DNA of 62,053 bases from Pseudomonadota bacterium (lineage in GTDB: Bacteria > Pseudomonadota > Gammaproteobacteria > Steroidobacterales > Steroidobacteraceae). The DNA lies in assembly GCA_023417315.1 (NCBI GenBank), contig JAEZFW010000077.1, forward strand, positions 1 to 62,053, in the 5' to 3' direction. The notes below the pieces were generated by a model. That model ran no database searches. It saw nothing but the letters and a program-made list of their open reading frames with translations, and was not told the DNA's origin. This document shows, one piece after another, positions 9,262 to 17,525 of the stretch. The translations under genes and the position numbers were made by a program. Numbering within the stretch: position 1 is the stretch's first letter; every line of letters begins with the position of its first letter.

Positions 9262-9437
9262 GAGTAACCACAAAGAACACTAAGATCACAAAAAAGAAGG
9301 GATACGCAGATGGTTTCCTTTTGTCTCGATGCACTTCGCAGCCGGTGAGCGCAGCAGAGGGCACAGTAGATAACGCCAACTTGACCAAGCGTCTTTCATA
9401 TTCCTTTCTGTGTCCTTTGTGTTCTTTGTGGTGACTC
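9262..9437. repeat. Inverted CACAAAG-type intergenic repeat
   Basis: The arm at 9262-9280 and the arm at 9419-9437 are reverse complements over 19 positions with one mismatch (core accacaaagaacac against gtgttctttgtggt). The right arm abuts the stop codon of the oxoprolinase gene at 9438. Secondary copies of the cctttgtg/cacaaag unit sit just inside each arm (for example ctgtgtcctttgtg at 9409-9422). This AT-richer motif is unlike the flanking coding DNA and resembles a repeat type scattered between genes in several environmental proteobacteria. Confidence 0.75.
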
Positions 9438-12400
9438 CTACTCTGAAGCCTTCTTCCCGAAGCCACCGCCGCCGGGCGTTTGGATCACGAATACATCGCC
9501 CGGCTGCATCTTCGCTTCGTGCGTTGCGCCGAACTCTTCGATCCTGCCATCTGCGCGCTCGATCCAATTCTTCCCTGGCAATGCAGGCGCGCCGCCTTCG
9601 AGGCCGAATGGTGGGACTGTTCGATGATTCGCGAGCAAGACCGCTGACATCGGCTGCAGAAAGCGAATCCGTCGCTCCACTCCATCGCCGCCCCGATGCT
9701 GGCCCGACCCGCCGGAACCGCGTCGAATGAAAAAGCTATCGAGCCGAACCGGAAAGCGCCACTCGAGGACTTCCGGATCGGTCAAACGCGAGTTCGTCAT
9801 GTGCGTCTGTACTGCATCGGCACCGTCGAAATCGGGGCCTGCTCCTGAGCCACCTGCAATCGTTTCGTAGTACTGGTAGGCACCATCGCCGAAGGTGAAG
9901 TTGTTCATCGTGCCCTGGCTCGCTGCAAGCACGCCGATCGCCCCGTACAAGCAGTCCGTCACCACTTGCGAGGTCTCGACGTTCCCAGCCACGACCGCTG
10001 CTGGATACGATGGATTGAGCATCGATCCTTGCGGCGCCACGATGTGCAAAGGCTGCAGGCAGCCGGCATTCATTGGGATCTCATCATCCACGAGCGTTCG
10101 AAACACATACAGCACCGCCGCGCGCGTGACAGGCATTGGCGCGTTGAAATTGTTCGGCTGCTGCGGACTCGTTCCGGTGAAATCGACCGTCGCCTCGCGT
10201 GCCGCCTTGTCGACTCGCACGGTGACGCGCACGACAGCGCCGTTGTCCAGCTCATACTCGAACGATCCGTCCTGTAATGCATCGATCACACGGCGTACTG
10301 CCTCTTCAGCATTCGCCTGTACGTGCTGCATGTACGCATGGACGACGTCCGCTCCGAAGTGCGCAACCGTCGCCTGCAACTCCGCAGCGCCCTTCTGACA
10401 CGCAGCGACCTGCGCGCGCAGGTCGGCGAGATTCTGCTCCACATTCCGTGCCGGATATTTTCCTGACGTCAGCAGTGCCCTCATCTCATCTTCGAGAAAC
10501 ACACCCGCACGGACGAGCTGCACATTGTCGATCAGCACGCCCTCCTCTTCTATATGAGTCGAGTGGGCAGGCATCGAACCGGGTGTAACACCACCGATGT
10601 CAGCGTGGTGACCGCGTGCTGCGACGAAGAAAGATGGCTGTAGGCTGTAGCTCAGAAGCGCACTGCGCGTTCCTGCACCGTCCGCCGTCCCCCGTTCGCC
10701 GTTCGTTTCGTCATGTCCTTCCTTCTGCACGTGCAGAAAGACGGGCATGACCACTGTGACATCCGGCAGATGCGTCCCTCCAGCGTACGGTGCATTGAGC
10801 ACATACATATCGCCTTCGCGCATCGTGTCTGCGCGTCGGCGCAGAAGCTCTTGCACGGACTCCCCCATCGACCCCAAGTGGACTGGCATGTGCGGAGCAT
10901 TGGCGATCAGGTGTCCTCCCGCATCGAAGAGCGCGCACGAGAAATCGAGCCGCTCCTTGATGTTCACCGAGGTCGCGGCGTTCGCAAGCGTGAAGCCCAT
11001 CTGTTCCGCAATCGACATGAATAGATTGTTGAACACTTCGAGCAGCACTGGATCTGCTCGCGTGCCAATGGCCTCCTTGCGCTTCAGAGGCTGGACACGC
11101 CGGAGCACGAGATCGTTGCGCGCGGTGCATTCCGCAGTCCAACCAGGCTCGATGACAATCGTCGTGTTCGCCTCGCAGATCACGGCCGGCCCGACGATCG
11201 TCGACCCGAGGCCGAGTGTTGCGCGATCGAAGAACGGCGTGTCACGCCATGAGTCTGCGTAATAGACAGTGCGCATGGCAATGGGCCGCGGCGGCGCTGC
11301 ATCGATTCGAGCTTCTGCACTCAATGCTGCGTCGACACGCGATGCTCCGATCGCCTCGATCGAAATCGATTCGATCACGAGCCGTCGCCCTGACATGAGG
11401 AATCCGTAGCGCGCTGCGTAGTGCGACTCGAAATCCTGCACAATTCGCTCGAGTGGCATGTCGCGCTCCAGCCCGAGCTCGAGCGCGGTATCCGTGCCCT
11501 CATACTTGAGGTGCACGCGCCTTGCGATTCGAACGCGCTCCTCTGCGACACCCTGCTCGAGCAACGCCTCTCGGGCATGCAGCTCGAGCGCCGTCATCGA
11601 CTGATCGCATGCTGACATCGCTTCTAGCGTGAGTACGAGCTCCATCGCGCGCTGTTTCATCACGACCACATCGGCGAGCCCGACGCCGTATGCCGAGAGA
11701 ACGCCCGCGAGCGGATGAATGAAAACAGTTTGCATGCCCAGCGCATCGGCGACCTGACACGCGTGCTGACCCGCCGCCCCACCGAAACAACACAGTGTGT
11801 ACTCGGTGACATCGTGGCCGCGCTGAACCGAGATCTTCTTGATCGCATTCGCCATGTTCTCCACCGCGATGCGAATGCATCCGGCGGCAATCTCCTCTGG
11901 CGCTCGATTCGTGTTCAAGGCCGCGTTGATCTCGCCGGCAAGCGAGCGGAAGCGAGTGGCGACGATCTGGGCGTCGAGCGGTTGATCTGCTCGTTCGCCG
12001 AATACGGCAGGGAACAAATCGGGTTGGATGCGCCCTAGAAAAACATTGCAGTCGGTGACCGTCAGCGGACCGCCGCGCCGGTATGCCGCGGGCCCAGGGT
12101 TTGCGCCCGCCGAATCAGGCCCCACACGCAACCGCACGCCATCGAAGTGGCAGATCGAACCGCCTCCTGCGGCAACGGTATGGATCTGCATGATCGGCGC
12201 ACGTAGTCGTACGCCGGCGACCTCGGATTCATACGCTCGCTCGTATTCGCCCGCGTAGTGAGCAACATCGGTCGACGTGCCGCCCATGTCGAAGCTGATG
12301 ATCTTCTTGAATCCAGCGAGCGCCGACCCTCGAGCCGCACCGACGACCCCGCCCGCCGGCCCCGACAAGATGGCGTCTTTGCCTTGAAATCGATGAGCAT

Positions 12401-13148
12401 CGACGAGCCCACCAGAAGACTGCATGAACTGCAGGCGCACATTCGGAAGCTCGGCGGCCACTCGATCGACGTATCGTCGCAGCACAGGCGACAGATACGC
12501 ATCGATGACGGTCGTATCCCCGCGCCCTACGAGCTTCATCAGCGAGCTCACTCGATGCGACACCGACACCTGTGAGAATCCGATGTGCTGGGCCAAGCTA
12601 GCAAGCTGATTCTCGTGATCAGAGCAGCGATAGCCGTGCATCAGGACGATCGCGCACGCTCGGATGCCTGCGTCGAAGACTCGGCGCAAGTCCGCTTCAG
12701 CTTTCGCAATGTCGAGGGCCTGCACCACGTCCCCGCGCGCTCCGATGCGCTCATCGACCTCGATCACTCGTTCGTACAACATCGACGGCAGCTCGATACG
12801 ACGTACGAACAGCTTCGGTCGATGCTGGTAGGCAATCCGCAGCGCGTGGGCGAATCCCCGCGTGATGACGAGCACCGTCGGATCGCCTTTGCGCTCGAGC
12901 AGTGCGTTCGTCGCGACCGTCGTGCCCATGCGCACGGCCTCGATCCGGTCGGTGGGGATCGGTTCACTCGGGCCGACGCCCATCAGATCGCGCACACCTT
13001 GGACCGCGGCGTCTCTATAGTGCTCAGGATTCTCCGAGAGGAGTTTGCGAGTGAGAATCTCGCCGCATGGTGTGCGCGCGACGATATCGGTGAACGTACC
13101 GCCGCGGTCGATCCAGAACTGCCAGCGTTGCGAGCTGAGGTCGGTCAC
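9438..13148 (-). CDS. 5-oxoprolinase / hydantoinase A-B fusion protein
   Basis: A 1236-aa cytoplasmic enzyme fusing HyuA (about residues 1-690) and HyuB (about 700-1236). The fused, eukaryote-like architecture and length of about 1240 aa are those of ATP-dependent 5-oxoprolinase, which opens 5-oxo-L-proline to glutamate; hydantoinase or acetone-carboxylase-like activity is the alternative. Motifs are FWIDRGGTFTDIVART (N-terminal phosphate loop), DMGGTSTDVA (ATPase), FDAGGHLIANAPHMPVHLGS and RGSGGSGQHRGGDGVERRIR in the HyuB half. It starts at GTG 13148, four bases after the dipeptidase stop, so the two genes are very probably translated from one mRNA. Together they suggest release and recycling of pyroglutamate from peptides or glutathione breakdown products. 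Confidence 0.93.
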   Translation of the reverse strand: MTDLSSQRWQFWIDRGGTFTDIVARTPCGEILTRKLLSENPEHYRDAAVQGVRDLMGVGPSEPIPTDRIEAVRMGTTVATNALLERKGDPTVLVITRGFAHALRIAYQHRPKLFVRRIELPSMLYERVIEVDERIGARGDVVQALDIAKAEADLRRVFDAGIRACAIVLMHGYRCSDHENQLASLAQHIGFSQVSVSHRVSSLMKLVGRGDTTVIDAYLSPVLRRYVDRVAAELPNVRLQFMQSSGGLVDAHRFQGKDAILSGPAGGVVGAARGSALAGFKKIISFDMGGTSTDVAHYAGEYERAYESEVAGVRLRAPIMQIHTVAAGGGSICHFDGVRLRVGPDSAGANPGPAAYRRGGPLTVTDCNVFLGRIQPDLFPAVFGERADQPLDAQIVATRFRSLAGEINAALNTNRAPEEIAAGCIRIAVENMANAIKKISVQRGHDVTEYTLCCFGGAAGQHACQVADALGMQTVFIHPLAGVLSAYGVGLADVVVMKQRAMELVLTLEAMSACDQSMTALELHAREALLEQGVAEERVRIARRVHLKYEGTDTALELGLERDMPLERIVQDFESHYAARYGFLMSGRRLVIESISIEAIGASRVDAALSAEARIDAAPPRPIAMRTVYYADSWRDTPFFDRATLGLGSTIVGPAVICEANTTIVIEPGWTAECTARNDLVLRRVQPLKRKEAIGTRADPVLLEVFNNLFMSIAEQMGFTLANAATSVNIKERLDFSCALFDAGGHLIANAPHMPVHLGSMGESVQELLRRRADTMREGDMYVLNAPYAGGTHLPDVTVVMPVFLHVQKEGHDETNGERGTADGAGTRSALLSYSLQPSFFVAARGHHADIGGVTPGSMPAHSTHIEEEGVLIDNVQLVRAGVFLEDEMRALLTSGKYPARNVEQNLADLRAQVAACQKGAAELQATVAHFGADVVHAYMQHVQANAEEAVRRVIDALQDGSFEYELDNGAVVRVTVRVDKAAREATVDFTGTSPQQPNNFNAPMPVTRAAVLYVFRTLVDDEIPMNAGCLQPLHIVAPQGSMLNPSYPAAVVAGNVETSQVVTDCLYGAIGVLAASQGTMNNFTFGDGAYQYYETIAGGSGAGPDFDGADAVQTHMTNSRLTDPEVLEWRFPVRLDSFFIRRGSGGSGQHRGGDGVERRIRFLQPMSAVLLANHRTVPPFGLEGGAPALPGKNWIERADGRIEEFGATHEAKMQPGDVFVIQTPGGGGFGKKASE

Positions 13149-13152
13149 ATCT

Positions 13153-14391
13153 CTATTCGCCGGCGCGCATTGCGCGTGATACGGCTTCTGCTTTGGACAT
13201 CGCGCGAAGCAAGTTCTCGCCTGCGAGCAGCTTCAGATCGGCATCGCTCCAACCGCGGCGAATCAGCTCGGCGAACAGCTTCGGATACGAGGAGACGTCT
13301 TCGAGGCCTTCCGGCCAAAGAGAGTTGCCATCGTAATCCGCGCCGATGCCGATATGCTCGATGCCAGCCACTTCTCGAATGTGCTCGATGTGTTCGGCGA
13401 CCTGCCGGATCGTCGCTTTCGGAAATTGAACGCGGCTCATGACCTCTTTTGAGACTCGCTCGCGCTCCTCCGGGGTGAGACCTGCGGTGCGGCGCTCGAT
13501 TTCGTCCATTGCGGCTCGCTCCAGACGTGCGATCTGCGGATCGATGAAGCCGGCGACGAATGTGACCATCACGACACCGCCGTTGTCCCGCAGCTTCCGC
13601 AAGATCGCGTCCGGTACGTTGCGCGGCACATCGCACAATGCACGCGCCGATGAGTGCGAGAAGATCACCGGCGCTTTCGATACTCTCAACACGTCGTCGA
13701 CAGTTGCATCCGCCGTGTGGGATAGATCGACGAGCATTCCGAGCCGATTCATCTCGAGCACGACCTCCTCGCCGAAGCGCGTCAAGCCGTCGTGTCGGGG
13801 CGGGCGTGCGGCCGAGTCGGCCCAGTCCGTGTGTGCGTTGTGAGTCAATGTCATATAGCGCACGCCCAGGTCATAGTACGCACGCAACGCTCCCAGTGAG
13901 TTTTCGATGGCATGCCCACCCTCGATGCCGAGCAGCGATGCGATCCGGCCAGCTCGATGTGCCGCTCGGATGTCAGATACCGTAGCCGCCATCTGCAGGT
14001 GCTCTGGGTAGCGCGCAATGATCTGTCTCGCGATGTCGATCTGCTCGAGCTGCATCCTCGCGTACCCGCCGCCAGTATCGCCAGGTGTGTACACCGACCA
14101 GAACTGCGCGCCCACTTGACCGCGCTTGAGGCGATCGAGATCGGTGTTCCCGGGTGTGGTGCGACGTAGATCATAGAGTTCGACGTTGCCTTGTGCGCGC
14201 TCGTGCTCCCGAACGGCCCAGGGAAGATCGTTGTGACCGTCAACCAGAATCGCGCTTTTCAACAGACGGTGAGCGCGCGCAGGTGCATCGTCTTGCGAGA
14301 GCTGCGCAGCACTCGAGTGCCATGCGGCTAAGAGACCCAATGCGATGGCCGATGCGCGAACGAGCGTTGCTAATTGGGTCAGCGATGTCAC
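13153..14391 (-). CDS. Secreted membrane dipeptidase (peptidase M19)
   Basis: A 412-aa zinc dipeptidase of the renal dipeptidase family. The metal-binding and catalytic motifs are intact: VDGHNDLPWAVREH, GIEGGHAIENSLGALRAYYD, LTHNAHTDWADS, VDLSHTADATVDDVL, APVIFSHSSARALC and HIGIGADYDGNS. I take the start as GTG at 14391 because GGAGG lies just upstream and the peptide then begins with a clean signal sequence (ATLVRASAIALGLLAAWHSS, then AAQ). An ATG frame opens further upstream at 14493 but adds 34 residues with no signal character. It probably cleaves dipeptides in the periplasm; products could feed the oxoprolinase encoded four bases downstream. Confidence 0.93.
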   Translation of the reverse strand: MTSLTQLATLVRASAIALGLLAAWHSSAAQLSQDDAPARAHRLLKSAILVDGHNDLPWAVREHERAQGNVELYDLRRTTPGNTDLDRLKRGQVGAQFWSVYTPGDTGGGYARMQLEQIDIARQIIARYPEHLQMAATVSDIRAAHRAGRIASLLGIEGGHAIENSLGALRAYYDLGVRYMTLTHNAHTDWADSAARPPRHDGLTRFGEEVVLEMNRLGMLVDLSHTADATVDDVLRVSKAPVIFSHSSARALCDVPRNVPDAILRKLRDNGGVVMVTFVAGFIDPQIARLERAAMDEIERRTAGLTPEERERVSKEVMSRVQFPKATIRQVAEHIEHIREVAGIEHIGIGADYDGNSLWPEGLEDVSSYPKLFAELIRRGWSDADLKLLAGENLLRAMSKAEAVSRAMRAGE

Positions 14392-14639
14392 GAAGCTCCT
14401 CCAAGAGAAATCGTCTTGCGCACTGGCGAGATGCGAGACCGAGCACGCAGAAACACACCTGCCTACACTCGTCGTCCTCGCGAAGGCGAGCATCCATCTG
14501 GAATCTTCGAGCGTCTCGTCACGAGTTGCCTTCGTTTCTGATGGGCCCTCGCCTTCGCGAGGGTGAGGAACGAGGACACGGGTCGCATCTCATCTGCAAT
14601 CCTGAATCCTGCAATCCTGAATCCTTCAATTCTGTTCAT

Positions 14640-14790
14640 CCTTTCATCTTGTTAACCCTGTCGAAAAACTCTGAGTCTTCGATCCCGAGCCGGAGTAGGA
14701 AGACTGGACAGGATAAACAGGGTTATCAGGATGGACAAAGCACGGAGACGGCACCGCTTCAACAGGATAGTCAGAATGTGAAGTCTAATC
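14640..14790. repeat. CAGGAT / ATCCTG intergenic repeat cluster
   Basis: Multiple short related units occur upstream of the esterase gene: ttgttaaccctgtc near 14649 and, in opposite orientation, aggaagactggacaggat at 14697-14714 followed by aaacagggttatcaggatgga. The 18-base block recurs exactly but inverted at 17292-17309. Just upstream (14588-14632) are direct repeats of aatcctg and a ctcgcgaaggcgag / ctcgccttcgcgag pair around 14473 and 14549. The segment is noncoding and mosaic. Confidence 0.7.
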
Positions 14791-14823
14791 TACGATCCAG
14801 GGCCATGCCCCACCTCCTCCTGT

Positions 14824-15810
14824 ATGCGTAAGCGGCGCATCGTTCTGGCGTCGATCGGGATTCTGGTCCTCGCCGTATACGCTGCCCATGTAGTGAGCCC
14901 ATGGCCGACGGTCTGGCTCATTCGCTACGTTTTCGCGAAAGGCGCGGAGCGCGCAAGTGCATCGTCGGAGCCCTTCTTGCCTGAAGGCGTGCTCATCGAT
15001 CGAGACGTGCGCTACGGATCGGGACCCGATCAAGTCTTCGACGTATTCACTCCGCCGATCGAGAACACTGCGCTTCCCGCCGTGCTTTGGGTACATGGCG
15101 GCGGTTTCGTTGCGGGTGCACGCGCCGATCTGCACAACTATCTGCAAGTCCTAGCTGCCCGCGGCTTCGTGACCATCGCGGTTGGTTACTCGCGCGCACC
15201 GGAGGCACGATTTCCGACGCCGGTTAAACAGACGAACGATGCTCTTGCATATGTGCTCGCGAACGCAGAACAGCTCCGCATCGATCGCAACCGACTCTTT
15301 TTGGTCGGCGACTCTGCAGGCGCGCAAATCGCAGCTCAGACCGCGCTCGTCATCTCCGATCCGAGCTATGCAAGGCGCATCGGCGTCGAACCTGGCGTCG
15401 CACGCAAGTGGCTGCGGGGCGTCGTACTCTTCTGTGGACCGCACGACCCGATCGGACGCCAGCCTTCGTGGCTGTTCCGACCCTACATACGAACGATCGT
15501 GTGGTCATACATGGGAACACGCGATTTCGAGGACCCGAGCGTCAAGCGCATCTCGGTCGTACCTTACGTTGCAGCGGATTTCCCGCCGGCCTTCATCTCT
15601 GTGGGAAACGATGATCCTTTAGCACCTCAGTCGGTTGCGCTCGCTCAGGCGCTGAGCGCGAAGGGTGTCGAGATCGACACGCTCTTCTTCCCTGACGACC
15701 ACGAACCTCCGCTCGGACACGAGTACCAGATGTTTCTGTCGCTCCCTGAGGCACGCGAAGCGCTTGATCGGTATGTAGAGTTCTTGAAGGGGATAGGGGA
15801 TAGCGGATAG
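14824..15810 (+). CDS. Membrane-anchored alpha/beta hydrolase (esterase/lipase family)
   Basis: A 328-aa protein with an N-terminal hydrophobic anchor (VLASIGILVLAVYAAHVV) and a hormone-sensitive-lipase/carboxylesterase-like fold. It has the oxyanion motif WVHGGGFVAGA, the nucleophile elbow GDSAGAQ, an Asp region (SVGNDDPLAPQS) and a late His (HEPPLGHEYQ). It should hydrolyse short-chain esters at the membrane; the natural substrate is unknown. The final residues (KGIGDSG) and the stop codon are encoded by a GGGGATAG repeat array, so the original C-terminus may have been replaced. It converges with the metallo-hydrolase gene at 15867. Confidence 0.88.
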   Translation: MRKRRIVLASIGILVLAVYAAHVVSPWPTVWLIRYVFAKGAERASASSEPFLPEGVLIDRDVRYGSGPDQVFDVFTPPIENTALPAVLWVHGGGFVAGARADLHNYLQVLAARGFVTIAVGYSRAPEARFPTPVKQTNDALAYVLANAEQLRIDRNRLFLVGDSAGAQIAAQTALVISDPSYARRIGVEPGVARKWLRGVVLFCGPHDPIGRQPSWLFRPYIRTIVWSYMGTRDFEDPSVKRISVVPYVAADFPPAFISVGNDDPLAPQSVALAQALSAKGVEIDTLFFPDDHEPPLGHEYQMFLSLPEAREALDRYVEFLKGIGDSG

Positions 15811-15888
15811 GGGATAGTAAGAAGCGTTCCGCGCTTGATCGTCTTCGTTTGACTATCCCCTATCCGCTATCCCCTATCCCCTATCCCC
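15789..15888. repeat. Long inverted GGGGATAG repeat array between convergent genes
   Basis: The 29-base block at 15789-15817 (units of ggggatag with one cggatag) is perfectly complementary to 15853-15881, and the right side carries one further unit to 15888. The loop is 35 bases. The array encodes the last residues and stop of the esterase on one strand and of the metallo-hydrolase on the other (KGIGDSG and KGIGDRG). A transcript from either side would form a 29-bp hairpin, so it may serve as a bidirectional terminator, though no T-tract follows. Confidence 0.9.
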
Positions 15889-16754
15889 TTCTCCAGATTG
15901 ACTGGGATCTTCAGATAGCGCACACCGTTGCTCTCTGCTGCAGGCAGCTTGCCGGCTCGCACGTTCACTTGAATCGACGGCAAGAACAGTGTGGGCGGCG
16001 CCAGCATGGAATCGCGCTTGCGCCGCATCGCCACGAACTCACTTTCACTGACACCATCGCGAACGTGCACGTTGCGAGCGCGCTCCTCGGCAACGGTCGA
16101 CTCCCATGCGTACTCGTCGCGTCCCGGCGTCTTGTAGTCATGGCACATATATAAATGAGTGTGCTCAGGCAGCGCGAGAATGCGTTGAATGGAGCGGTAG
16201 AGCGCTTCCGCGCTGCCGCCAGGGAAATCGGTGCGTGCAGTGCCATAGTCGGGCATGAAGAGGGTATCGCCAACGAACACATGGTCACCGATGCGATACG
16301 ACACGCATGCAGGCGTGTGACCCGGCGTGTACATCACTTCGACTTCGAGATTGCCGACGCGAAACTGCTCGCCGTCTGCGAACAGATGATCGAACTCGCT
16401 GCCATCCGGCGAGACATCTTCGAGATTGAAGACTGGCCGAAAGACGGTCAGCACGTCTCGAATGTGCTCGCCGATACCGACCTTCGCGCCGGTGCGAGCG
16501 CGCAAGTACGGCGCTGCCGTCAGATGATCGGCATGGGCATGCGTTTCCAGAATCCACTCGACGCGTAGATCACTCTCCTCGACCGCACGCAGAATGGCAT
16601 CGGCCGAGCGCACCGACGCGCGTCCTGTCGCCTGATCGAAATCGAGCACTGGGTCGATGATTGCGGCGCGCTTCGCCTCGAGATCGGCCACCAGATAGCT
16701 GATCGTATTCGTCGACTGATCGAAGAACGCTCGAACTTGCGGATTCGTGCTCAC
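15867..16754 (-). CDS. MBL-fold metallo-hydrolase, Blh/persulfide-dioxygenase-like
   Basis: A 295-aa metallo-beta-lactamase-fold protein. Metal ligands are visible in ETHAHADHLTAAPYL, MYTPGHTPAC, FVGDTLFMPDYGTARTDF and YMCHDYK. The sequence pattern THAHADHL, GDTLF and TARTDFPGG is that of the Blh group, related to ETHE1 persulfide dioxygenases that oxidise glutathione persulfide using an iron site. I choose the GTG start at 16754 (GGAG five bases upstream). The C-terminal KGIGDRG and the stop come from the GGGGATAG repeat array. A second, shorter persulfide dioxygenase of the same superfamily lies at 44766, inside a sulfur-response cluster. Confidence 0.88.
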   Translation of the reverse strand: MSTNPQVRAFFDQSTNTISYLVADLEAKRAAIIDPVLDFDQATGRASVRSADAILRAVEESDLRVEWILETHAHADHLTAAPYLRARTGAKVGIGEHIRDVLTVFRPVFNLEDVSPDGSEFDHLFADGEQFRVGNLEVEVMYTPGHTPACVSYRIGDHVFVGDTLFMPDYGTARTDFPGGSAEALYRSIQRILALPEHTHLYMCHDYKTPGRDEYAWESTVAEERARNVHVRDGVSESEFVAMRRKRDSMLAPPTLFLPSIQVNVRAGKLPAAESNGVRYLKIPVNLEKGIGDRG

Positions 16755-17373
16755 GGGGGCTCCGGCTCGTGCTGCGCTACGCCTGTGTCGGCGAAGCGTG
16801 CGCCGCGAGCCGATGCTGCGCAATCCGCACACACCGTTTCGTTAGCGGTGCACCCTCAAACCATCCGGAGCAGAAGCGCAAGATGGATCCTCCCCTTTGT
16901 GCACTGCCGTCCACAACGTTGCACCATCACACGCGCGCGCCTATCGGCAGAGCGGCTGGAATGCCGCGTCCAGAAACTTGTCGGTCCTTCGGTCATGTTT
17001 GCGTGAAGACAGCCAGTGGGCGCCCGCACGATTTGCTCCGTTGTTGCGGAGATGTCTGCTTACCGCGCCCCGTTGTGCCACCTTGAGGGCAAGAGGTGGC
17101 ACTCGACTGGCGTCGATAGCAACACAACCGGATACGACAAGTTCCTGCCCGCGTCCTTCCATCCGCTCGAAGAGCGCGCTCACATCACCGTGTGCTCGGC
17201 GGTCGCGAAGAGGAAGCATTTCTTTGACAGGGTCAACAGGATGAAAAGGACTGAGCAAGTTGCTGATCGAAGTCTCTCTTCCATCCTGTTAATCCTGTCC
17301 AGTCTTCCTGTCCTGTCTCGCTTCCTTGCTTCTTCTCTTCGCCATGCCAGGTTGCGGGTAGCACCAGCAGGGC
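16755..17373. other. Intergenic region with CAGGAT-type repeats, no gene seen
   Basis: About 620 bp upstream of the metallo-hydrolase. Frames present are antisense-like and lack ribosome sites. The right half (17227-17314) is a CAGGAT/ATCCTG repeat cluster: gacagggtcaacaggatgaa and, inverted, atcctgttaatcctgtcc followed by agtcttcctgtcctgtctcg. The block atcctgtccagtcttcct at 17292-17309 is the exact reverse complement of 14697-14714. The promoter of the metallo-hydrolase should lie in the first 150 bp; I cannot pick one with confidence. Confidence 0.6.
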
Positions 17374-17500
17374 TGACGGCAGGACTTGTTTCAGGAGGTT
17401 CGAAAACAGGACGTTTTCGTACCAGGTCTACATGGACGTATTTACGACCGGTCCTGAAACAAGTCCTGGCGGCAGACCTGCGCCCGTTGAGTCGCGCACC
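17374..17500. repeat. Long-stem palindromic repeat element, copy 1
   Basis: The arms caggacttgtttcagga (17381-17397) and tcctgaaacaagtcctg (17453-17469) are perfectly complementary over 17 bp. The 55-base interior contains a smaller hairpin (cgaaaac 17402-17408 with gttttcg 17414-17420) and the motif tacatggacgtatttacg. A second copy at 26474-26612 keeps the same architecture with paired base changes in the stem. Flanks are also conserved: ctgacg to the left and gcggcag to the right. It lies about 57 bases after the stop codon of the minus-strand barrel gene. Confidence 0.85.
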
Positions 17501-17525
17501 TCGCTCACGTATGGACTTTCACGAA

